NCBI GenBank assembly: GCA_029259715.1
Contig: JAJDEP010000003.1
Span: 124,001-188,000, forward strand
Direction: 5' to 3'
DNA from: Planctomycetota bacterium
Lineage (GTDB): Bacteria; Planctomycetota; B15-G4
DNA length: 64,000 nt
A program made the position numbers and the translations under genes. Under the pieces are notes generated by a model. The model did not search any database. It saw only the letters and a list, made by a program, of their open reading frames with translations, and was not told the DNA's origin. This document shows positions 51,749-61,188 of this stretch, piece by piece; the stretch's first letter is position 1; each line of letters opens with the position of its first letter.

Positions 51749-53191
51749 ATGACGATCACCACGCTCGCCGCACGCCTGGGCGTCAGCCTGATCATCGGCG
51801 CGCTCGCTGCGCTTCCGGCGAGCAGCCAGACCGCCACGACACTCGCCCCCACGGTCAGCCTGCCCGACCTCGGGTTGCAGACCTATCAGGGCGAGCAGGG
51901 TGGCCTCTACCCGGGCGGCAGCAACCAGATCCCGACAGCGCACCGCACGGCCGGCCAGCTCGCCGCCGCTCAGGTCGTACCCCTCGACACCCAGGGCCAG
52001 CCCGACTGCGACGACGGACGCATCGTGGTGCTCAACCTCGGCATGTCCGTGAGCCGCCAGGTCTTCTCCGCATGGCGTGAGGATCACAGCGACGCCGACG
52101 CCACACGCAACCCCGGCGTGATCCTCGTCAATGCCGCGGCCAACGGGCAGACCACCAGCGACTGGGCCCGCGGCACCAGCTCCACCGGCGTCGACTTGTG
52201 GGAGGGCGCCCGCGACCGCCTGGCCGCGGTGGGCGCCAGCGCGCCCCAGGTGCAGATCGCCTACCTCTACATGGCCGGGCAGCGGACCGAGCCCTTCCCC
52301 CTCGACGCCCAGCTCCAGGCCCTCGAGCTCGGGCAGGTGGTGCGCCGCCTGCACGGCGAGTTCCCGAACATCCGCATCGCCTACGTGAGCTCCTTCCACA
52401 CGCTGCAGCACAAGTCGGCGGCCGACGACCTCGCCGCGTTCCACGACGGGTTCGCGGTGAAATGGTTGATCGAGGATCAAATCAACGGCGCCCCCGACCT
52501 CAATGCCGATCCGGCCCAGGGCCCCGTCGTCGCACCCTGGCTCGAATGGGGCCCCTCCTTCTGGAGCGGCGACACCACGCCCGGTGACCACATCGGCGAG
52601 GCCGCCGACTTCACGGATGGCGCGCACCTCTCGACCCAGGGCCGGCACAAGAGTGCCGACATGCTACGGGACGCCTTCGCCGCCTCCCCCACGGCGACGG
52701 TCTGGTATCCCGGCGCGACCCTGTGTGAGCCCCGCGCCGTCTCCCTCGCCTACAGGTTCGGCGAGGGCAGCCCCGGCAGCAGCGAAAAGGTGCCCTCCAT
52801 CTACGCCTCCATGTACACCGGTGGCAGCGCCAACGGTCAGTCGAACATCACGCTGGCCACGCCGTTCCTGGGCAACACGGGCTTCCGCATCCACGTCGGC
52901 CAGGTCCCGGTCGGGCGCATGGCGTACCTGCTGGTGTCCCTCGGCCGCTCGACGTCCGCCAACCCGATCCCCGGGCTGCAGATCGACCTCGCCAGCGCGT
53001 TCCTCGTCGGCGCGCAGGTCACCGGCGTCAAGGGCGCCCAGATCCGGCTGCCCGTCCCGGACCGCGCGTCCCTCGAAGGCCTGACCGTCTACGGCCAGTG
53101 GATCATCGACGACCCGCAGGGCTCGAAGGTGATCAGCGACATCCCGGTGTCGCTCTCACGCGGCATGGAATTCCGCGTCGCCGCGCCGTAG
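51749..53191 (+). CDS. Secreted SGNH-hydrolase-like protein
   Basis: A 480-residue exported protein whose signal peptide ends PASS before Q. Motifs are arranged as in SGNH esterases: VVLNLGMSVSRQVFSAW near residue 95 (block I, GMS in place of GDS), VILVNAAANGQTTSDW (block II-like Gly/Asn) and a late DGAHLSTQGRHK (block V, D-x-x-H). The last ~150 residues are a beta-rich domain. The Ser of block I and the Asp/His of block V are present, so esterase activity is possible. This family is often found in planctomycetes but its substrate is not known to me. Confidence 0.6.
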   Translation: MTITTLAARLGVSLIIGALAALPASSQTATTLAPTVSLPDLGLQTYQGEQGGLYPGGSNQIPTAHRTAGQLAAAQVVPLDTQGQPDCDDGRIVVLNLGMSVSRQVFSAWREDHSDADATRNPGVILVNAAANGQTTSDWARGTSSTGVDLWEGARDRLAAVGASAPQVQIAYLYMAGQRTEPFPLDAQLQALELGQVVRRLHGEFPNIRIAYVSSFHTLQHKSAADDLAAFHDGFAVKWLIEDQINGAPDLNADPAQGPVVAPWLEWGPSFWSGDTTPGDHIGEAADFTDGAHLSTQGRHKSADMLRDAFAASPTATVWYPGATLCEPRAVSLAYRFGEGSPGSSEKVPSIYASMYTGGSANGQSNITLATPFLGNTGFRIHVGQVPVGRMAYLLVSLGRSTSANPIPGLQIDLASAFLVGAQVTGVKGAQIRLPVPDRASLEGLTVYGQWIIDDPQGSKVISDIPVSLSRGMEFRVAAP

Positions 53192-53261
53192 GGGGCGGCC
53201 CCTCGCTGCCGCTCGACACCGCGGCCCGCTCGAGTTGCGGTCCGCCTGACCCGCGGCCCGT

Positions 53262-53639
53262 CTAACCCGCGGCCGAGCCCCCGAGCAGTCCTTCGATCTT
53301 GCCCAGCAGGCGGGCCAGGTCGACGGGCTTGGTGTCGTAGTCGTCGCAGCCGGCGGCGCGCGCCTGTTCCTCGTCGCCCGTCATGGCGTGGGCAGTCAGG
53401 GCGATGACCGGGATGCCCTGGGTGCTGTCGTTGCCCTTGATCGCCTTGGTGGCGTCCCACCCGTCGAGGACGGGCAGGCTCATGTCCATCAGGATCAGAT
53501 CCGGTGACTCGCTCGCGGCCATGTCGACGCCCTGCTGTCCGTCCAAGGCCATGACCACCTCGTAGCCCTTGCGCTCGAGGCGGCGCGAGAGCATGTCGCG
53601 GTTCATCTCGTTGTCTTCCACCAGCAGGATCTTGGGCAT
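53262..53639 (-). CDS. Stand-alone response regulator receiver (CheY-like)
   Basis: A 125-residue single receiver domain. LLVEDNEMNRDML supplies the acidic pocket (E8, D9), D52 in ILMDMSLPVLDGW is the acceptor, and ALTAHAM with DTKPVD gives the conserved Thr and Lys. The phrase DNEMNRDMLSRRLERKGYEV also occurs, slightly changed, in the cyclase protein's receiver (47472-49127). It has no output domain, so it works by protein contact. It lies 72 bp after the hybrid kinase gene on the same strand and is probably phosphorylated by it. Confidence 0.88.
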   Translation of the reverse strand: MPKILLVEDNEMNRDMLSRRLERKGYEVVMALDGQQGVDMAASESPDLILMDMSLPVLDGWDATKAIKGNDSTQGIPVIALTAHAMTGDEEQARAAGCDDYDTKPVDLARLLGKIEGLLGGSAAG

Positions 53640-53711
53640 CGTCGTTCTCGTTGCTCGTTGCGTCGGTACTTCGGTCAGGTGATTGAAGGGTACTTGGAAT
53701 CGGGCCCCCGG

Positions 53712-56129
<2,418 letters not shown>

Positions 56130-56296
56130 CCTGGACCGCTCCCCGACACTGAGCCTTGCCGTCCCCGGTGGGCCGCTGCACGAGTCCCGACCGAGAGCGC
56201 GAATCGTATCAGACCCCCGCGCCGTTCGTGTAGGAGCCCAGCGGCCCCATCGGTATCGTCGGGAGCGACCATCACGACCCTCGGGAGCCACCCACG

Positions 56297-57568
56297 ATGG
56301 TGTCCAGCCAACCCGCCCCCGCCGCCTCCGCGCCGGGCGCTGAGAAGTCCACCGTCCCGACCGAGGACGAGCTCGCCGCCTTCGCCGAGCAACTCCGCCG
56401 CCTGGGCCCCAAGGAAGGCGCCCGCGACCTGAACCGGCACGGCCCCGCCACCGCCGCGCAGTTGTTGCAGCGCTGCCCGGCGCCGCTGGCCCTCGACATC
56501 ATCGACCAGCTCGACGAGTCCCGCCGCCTCTCCATCCACGACGAGCTGTCCGCCGACACCCGCGCCCAATGGAAGGTCAACGCCGGCTACGGCAAGAACC
56601 AGCTCGGACGGCTGATGGAGCTGCCGGCCGCCGTGCACCGCTTCGACACCACCGTCGCCCAGGCCATCGCCCACCTGCGCGAGGAGGTCAAGAAGCGCTT
56701 CGTCACCTACCTCTACGTGACCGACGACGCCGGCCACCTGCTCGGGTTGGTGGTCATGCGCGAGATGTTGCTCTCGAAGCCCGAGGACCGGCTCGGCGAC
56801 ATCATGCTGAAGGACCCGTTCACCTTCGACGCCGACACGTCCGTCGAGGACGCCATGCGGGTGGCCGCCTCCAAGCAGTTCCCGGTCTACCCGGTGTGCA
56901 ATGACGAGGGGCAGCTGGCGGGGTTGGTGCGGGGCGCCGATCTGTTCGAGCAGAACATGGCCTCCGTCATCGTCCAGGCCGGCGCCATGGTCGGTGTCGA
57001 GAAGGAGGAGCGCGTGACCACCACGTGGCGCCGCTCGCTCAAGATGCGCCACCCGTGGCTGCAGTTGAACCTGCTCACGGCCGTCATGGCCGGCGCCGTG
57101 GTGGGCATGTTCGAGGAGACCATCAACCAGGTCGTGGTGCTGGCCGCCTTCCTGCCCGTGCTCGCCGGTCAGTCGGGCAACACGGGTTGCCAGGCCCTGG
57201 CCGTCACACTGCGCGGCATGACCCTCGGCGATCTGGCCCAGCGCAAGACGTTGGCCATCGTCACCAAGGAGGCCCTGGTGGGCGCGCTCAACGGGGCCAT
57301 CATCGGCGTCATCGCGGCCGTGCTCATGTTCTTCTACGCCCGCTCGTCGTCACCCGACACGAACGCCTACATGCTCTCGTTCGTGGTCTGGATGGCCATG
57401 ACCGGCAGCTGCATCGCCAGCGGCGTCACCGGCACGCTGGTGCCCATCGCGCTCAAGAAGATGGGCGCCGACCCGGCCACCGCCAGCAGCATCTTCCTCA
57501 CCACCGCCACGGACGTGATCTCCATGGGCCTGCTGCTCGGGCTCGCCAGCACGCTGATCATCGGCTGA
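56297..57568 (+). CDS. mgtE: Magnesium transporter MgtE
   Basis: A 423-residue Mg2+ channel of the inner membrane. The N-terminal helical domain (~20-110; GKNQLGRLMELPAAVHRF is the linker to the CBS pair) is shorter than usual. Two CBS domains span ~112-235 (YLYVTDDAGHLLGLVVMREML and FPVYPVCNDEGQLAGLVRG). The five C-terminal transmembrane helices carry the pore motif LPVLAGQSGNTGCQALAVTLRG and TGTLVPIALKKMGADPATASSIFLTTATDV. The ATG at 56297 follows GGGAG. No magnesium riboswitch is visible in the 167 bp upstream. Confidence 0.95.
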   Translation: MVSSQPAPAASAPGAEKSTVPTEDELAAFAEQLRRLGPKEGARDLNRHGPATAAQLLQRCPAPLALDIIDQLDESRRLSIHDELSADTRAQWKVNAGYGKNQLGRLMELPAAVHRFDTTVAQAIAHLREEVKKRFVTYLYVTDDAGHLLGLVVMREMLLSKPEDRLGDIMLKDPFTFDADTSVEDAMRVAASKQFPVYPVCNDEGQLAGLVRGADLFEQNMASVIVQAGAMVGVEKEERVTTTWRRSLKMRHPWLQLNLLTAVMAGAVVGMFEETINQVVVLAAFLPVLAGQSGNTGCQALAVTLRGMTLGDLAQRKTLAIVTKEALVGALNGAIIGVIAAVLMFFYARSSSPDTNAYMLSFVVWMAMTGSCIASGVTGTLVPIALKKMGADPATASSIFLTTATDVISMGLLLGLASTLIIG

Positions 57569-57584
57569 GGCAGGGCAAGAAAAT

Positions 57585-57619
57585 GGCCGCTGCCCGGCGG
57601 GGGGAACCCGGCAGCGGCC
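57585..57619 (-). terminator. Intrinsic terminator for leftward transcription
   Basis: GGCCGCTGCC (57585-57594) pairs perfectly with GGCAGCGGCC (57610-57619). On the minus strand the stem is followed by ATTTTC (A-run at 57580-57583), so it ends the transcript of the gene at 57678-57992. It also lies 16 bp after the mgtE stop and may end mgtE mRNA less efficiently. Confidence 0.82.
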
Positions 57620-57677
57620 TCGGGGAGGGCGCGGGAGGAGGAGGAAGGTCCCGCAGCCCCTGGGAATGCGGTGGAGG

Positions 57678-57992
57678 TCAGGCGGTGATGCGGCGTGCCT
57701 TGACCAGAGAATTGAAGAGGAAGTAACCCTCGGCCTCGCGGCGCGTCAGGGTCTCGTCGAAGCGACCATCGCGCTTGCAGCGACGCTGGCCTTCGTCGTC
57801 CATGACCACCACGCCGAGTTCGAGGGTGAAGACTTCGGCCCACTGCTCGTAGGTCCTGTCCACCGCGTCGCCGCGGGACAGCCAGGGCAGGCTGCTCGTC
57901 ATCCAGTTGGTGAAGCGTTCGCTCATGGTCGTGGTCTTCGACAGCGGGGTCGTGGACAGCGGGGCGTTCATCACGTGGGCGTGGCTGCGCAT
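57678..57992 (-). CDS. Small protein of unknown function
   Basis: A 104-residue cytoplasmic protein with no recognised domain. ATG 57992 has GGAGG 5 nt upstream, so the gene is expressed. The core YEQWAEVFTLELGVVVMDDE and RDGRFDETLTRREAEGYFLF are conserved-looking amphipathic segments. It follows hspQ on the same strand across a 227-bp gap with competing hairpins and ends at a clear terminator. Confidence 0.6.
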   Translation of the reverse strand: MRSHAHVMNAPLSTTPLSKTTTMSERFTNWMTSSLPWLSRGDAVDRTYEQWAEVFTLELGVVVMDDEGQRRCKRDGRFDETLTRREAEGYFLFNSLVKARRITA

Positions 57993-58110
57993 CAGGACCT
58001 CCTTGCGGCGGGCCGGCGCGACCCGCTGTGTTCATGACGTCGATCTTCGGCGTCATGGACGGGAGCAGGCGTGACGGAGCCGTTAATGGCCCATGCACCG
58101 CTCTTCGTCG

Positions 58111-58186
58111 CGAGGGGCAAGCGACTTGCGGGGCCCCTCGAAAGAGGCCGCGAAGACCCCCTTGCTCCTCGTTCTCGAAGGGCCCC
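58111..58186. promoter_or_regulatory. Mutually exclusive hairpins between hspQ and the small gene
   Basis: CGAGGGGC (58111-58118) can pair with GCCCCTCG (58133-58140). Alternatively GGGGCCCCTCGA (58130-58141) can pair with TCGAAGGGCCCC (58175-58186), with one mismatch. Both use the same central strand, so only one can form. This is the arrangement seen in attenuators, but the trigger is unknown. Confidence 0.35.
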
Positions 58187-58219
58187 TGTGGCCGGCGGCG
58201 CGCGCCCCGGGGTCGGGGC

Positions 58220-58567
58220 CTAGTCCTTCCAACCCGGCCAGGGCACGTCGTTGCGCTCGTAGCGCCCCTGGGCGAAGTCGGAGAAGAAGTGCGGCACCAG
58301 CGGATGGGTCACCGGATCGGAGGAGACGTCGGGCTCGAGGTTCTCCTGCGCGGCGTAGGTGATGGAGTCGCTGCCGTGCACGAGCACGTGGTACCAGGCC
58401 TGACGCTGATCCGGCTGGGTGTTGTTCTTGCTGTACCACGACTTCGGGGCGCGGCAACGCTCATCCGCCTGCAGCACCACGCCGCGATAGCCGTAGCGCT
58501 TGTGGCGAACGAGCTGACCGGGAGTGAAGAGTGGTGTGGTGACGATGGACAGGCGACCGAAGAACAT
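58220..58567 (-). CDS. hspQ: HspQ/YccV-like hemimethylated-DNA-binding family protein
   Basis: A 115-residue single-domain protein. FTPGQLVRHKRYGYRGVVLQAD, then NNTQPDQRQAWYHVLVHG and YAAQENLEPD, match the YccV-like domain of HspQ, which in Escherichia coli is a heat-shock adaptor affecting Lon proteolysis and DnaA level. The ATG at 58567 lies inside a 16-bp inverted repeat (58563-58578), so the start may be occluded by a hairpin. Upstream is the divergent DUF885 gene. Confidence 0.87.
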   Translation of the reverse strand: MFFGRLSIVTTPLFTPGQLVRHKRYGYRGVVLQADERCRAPKSWYSKNNTQPDQRQAWYHVLVHGSDSITYAAQENLEPDVSSDPVTHPLVPHFFSDFAQGRYERNDVPWPGWKD

Positions 58568-58578
58568 GGCCCCATGTT
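58563..58578. promoter_or_regulatory. Inverted repeat across the hspQ start codon
   Basis: AACATGG (58563-58569) and CCATGTT (58572-58578) are perfect inverted arms around CC. The hspQ ATG (58565-58567) lies in one arm, so an mRNA hairpin or a bound repressor could block initiation. Confidence 0.4.
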
Positions 58579-58631
58579 AGCGTGACGCCGCCCCACCGGG
58601 GAGGTCGAACGAGATCGGGGAGGAGAAGCCC

Positions 58632-61112
58632 ATGAACACGCCCATGCCGTCCCTTGGCCGACTCGTCACCCTCGCGATGATGGTCGCGGCCGTTCATCTC
58701 GCGGCGCCCGCTGCTGCCACCGCTCAGGCGGACGAATTCGAGATCCCGACATTCTTCGATCGCACCGACGATCTCGAGGAATTTTCCGGTTTCATGGAGA
58801 TGGTCATCGGGCTCTACGACACCGATGCCCGTGAGCTCCGGAGCTTCTACGACATCGGTGTCTCCCCCACCCGACTCGACCGCATGGACGCGTTCGACCG
58901 GCAGTGGCAACGGACACTCGAAAGACTGGGCGGATCCTCCGAGTGGTACGACCCCGAGGCGAACATCGATCACATCCTGCTGCGTCACCACGTCGTGCAT
59001 GCCCTGCGGCAACGCACGACCCTGCGCAACCGCCTCGCCGATGCCGCCGACCTGCTGCCCTTCGCGCCGACGATCATCGACCTCGAGGAGGCGCGCTGGC
59101 GCATCGAGCCCGTGGACCCCCGGGAGGCCGCCGCCACCCTCGACGCCCTGGCCGAGCAGATCGAGGCCCTCGCCGAACGCGTGAAGGCCGTGCCCGACGA
59201 GGACGATGACGACGATGACGACGACGCATCGGATGGGGGTGACGGCGACGGCGACTCCGAAGACGCGAGCGACGAGCCGCCCCTCTCCGTCACGGCCGTC
59301 GACGCCCGCCGCATCGCCCGCCACGTGGGCCAGCTCTCCCGGGCCCTCTCCACCTGGCACGGCCACCACGCCGCCTACGTGCCCGGCTTCACCTGGTGGA
59401 CCGAGGAGCCCTTCGACGCCGCCATCGAGCAGCTCGACGCCTACGAGGAACAGCTGCGCGAGACCATCGCCGGCGAGGAGGGCGAGGACGACGACCCGCT
59501 CGTGGGCGACCCCATCGGCCGCGACGCCCTCATCGACGACATCGCCCACGAGATGCTGCCCTACTCCCCGGAGGAGTTGCTGGCCCTCGGCGAGGAGCAA
59601 TTCGCCTGGTGCGAGGCGCGCATGCTCGAGGCCTCCCGGGCGCTCGGCTTCGGCGACGACTGGAAGGCCGCCCTGGCCGAGGTCAAGTCACGCCACGTCG
59701 ACCCGGGCGACCAGGACGACCTCGTGGTGGGCCAGGCCCGCGAGGCCATCGCGTGGCTCGACGACAACGACCTCGTCACCATCCCCGCGCTGTGCCGCGA
59801 GACCTGGCGCCTGCGCATGATCTCCAAGCAGGGGCAGCGCACCCTGCCGTTCGCGGCGTACGGCGGGCAGGTCATGCTCGTCGCCTACCCCACCGCCGAC
59901 ATGGACCATCCCTCCAAGGAGATGGCCATGCGAGGCAACAACATCCACTTCTCGCGCATCGTCACGCCCCACGAGCTGATCCCCGGCCACCACCTGCAAC
60001 GATTCGCCGCCGACCGCAGCAACACCCACCGCTCGCTGTTCGGCACACCGTTCTACGGCGAGGGCTGGGCGCTCTACTGGGAGCTGCTCATGTGGGAGCA
60101 GGAGTGGCACCGCAGCCCCGAGGACCGCATCGGCATGCTCTTCTGGCGCATGCACCGGGCCGCGCGCATCGTCGTGTCGCTCAAGTTCCACCTCGGTGAG
60201 ATGGAGCCCGAGGCCATGATCGACTTCCTCGTCGATCGCGTGGGCCACGAGCGCGACGGCGCCACCAGCGAGGTGCGGCGCTACATCGCCGGCAACTACA
60301 GCCCGCTCTACCAGTGCGGCTACCTCGTGGGCGGCCTGCAGCTGTGGGCCCTGCGCGGCGAGCTCGTCGACAGCGGCGAAATGACCGACCGCGAGTTCCA
60401 CGACGCGGTGCTGGCCTGCAACTCGATCCCCATCGAGATGGTACGCGCCTCGCTGCGGGCCGAAGCCTTCGGGGAAGACGCCCCGTCGCTCGACCACCGG
60501 GCCTCGTGGCGCTTCATCGATTCACTGGGCGCGTTCTCCACCTTCGACGCCACCGACTTCGACGACGACCACCACTCCGGCGGCCGCCTCGACGCCGTCC
60601 CATTGCACCAGCCCATCGAGGGCTTCCGGTCGCGCATCGTGCCGCTCCCGCGGCCGGCGGGCGCGCCCCCGGGCAGCTACTACGCCCACGCCGCCTTCGG
60701 TGACCGGGGACGCGTCCACGTGATCCGCTACGACGGCGACACCGTCACCCACACGGGCACCGAATGGCTCGGCCCCGGCCACTCCCCCGCCGGCACGGCC
60801 ACCACCAGCATCAAGACCCTCGACGACACCACCCTGGTGGAGGCCATCGACGACCTCGGCGCCCTCAAGCTGGTGACCATCCCCGGCGGCGACCTGCGCG
60901 CGCTGATCGAATCGAGCCGTCCGGTCATCGTGGCCATCGGAGTGTCCACCGACTCGCGCTACGCCTTCGTCGCCTGCCAGGACGCGACCGGCGTGGATGC
61001 GGCCATCGACGTCATCGACCTCGCCGCCGAACGCCGCGTCGGCAGCGCCGCCCTCACCGGCCCGCTGCTCGGTGTCTCCTTCGCGCGCTGGGAGCAGCCC
61101 GAGTCACGCTGA
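58632..61112 (+). CDS. Secreted DUF885 metallopeptidase-like protein with C-terminal beta domain
   Basis: An 826-residue exported protein. GGGGAGGAG precedes ATG 58632, and the signal peptide ends TAQA. The DUF885 core spans ~35-640 with the zinc motif HELIPGHHLQ near residue 446 and YGEGWALYWELLMWEQEW downstream, typical of this peptidase-like family. An acidic insertion (DDDDDDDDASDGGDGDGD, ~193-210) interrupts the helical part. The last ~180 residues are an extra beta-rich domain (IRYDGDTVTHTGTEWLG, STDSRYAFVACQD) not normally present in DUF885 proteins and reminiscent of a beta-propeller blade set. Substrate unknown. Confidence 0.82.
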   Translation: MNTPMPSLGRLVTLAMMVAAVHLAAPAAATAQADEFEIPTFFDRTDDLEEFSGFMEMVIGLYDTDARELRSFYDIGVSPTRLDRMDAFDRQWQRTLERLGGSSEWYDPEANIDHILLRHHVVHALRQRTTLRNRLADAADLLPFAPTIIDLEEARWRIEPVDPREAAATLDALAEQIEALAERVKAVPDEDDDDDDDDASDGGDGDGDSEDASDEPPLSVTAVDARRIARHVGQLSRALSTWHGHHAAYVPGFTWWTEEPFDAAIEQLDAYEEQLRETIAGEEGEDDDPLVGDPIGRDALIDDIAHEMLPYSPEELLALGEEQFAWCEARMLEASRALGFGDDWKAALAEVKSRHVDPGDQDDLVVGQAREAIAWLDDNDLVTIPALCRETWRLRMISKQGQRTLPFAAYGGQVMLVAYPTADMDHPSKEMAMRGNNIHFSRIVTPHELIPGHHLQRFAADRSNTHRSLFGTPFYGEGWALYWELLMWEQEWHRSPEDRIGMLFWRMHRAARIVVSLKFHLGEMEPEAMIDFLVDRVGHERDGATSEVRRYIAGNYSPLYQCGYLVGGLQLWALRGELVDSGEMTDREFHDAVLACNSIPIEMVRASLRAEAFGEDAPSLDHRASWRFIDSLGAFSTFDATDFDDDHHSGGRLDAVPLHQPIEGFRSRIVPLPRPAGAPPGSYYAHAAFGDRGRVHVIRYDGDTVTHTGTEWLGPGHSPAGTATTSIKTLDDTTLVEAIDDLGALKLVTIPGGDLRALIESSRPVIVAIGVSTDSRYAFVACQDATGVDAAIDVIDLAAERRVGSAALTGPLLGVSFARWEQPESR

Positions 61113-61188
61113 GGCCGTCGACGGCACCGGCGGAATCCGCGCACTCGCGGTACCAGCACAACTGTGACGACTGCGGCGACTGCGCGAC

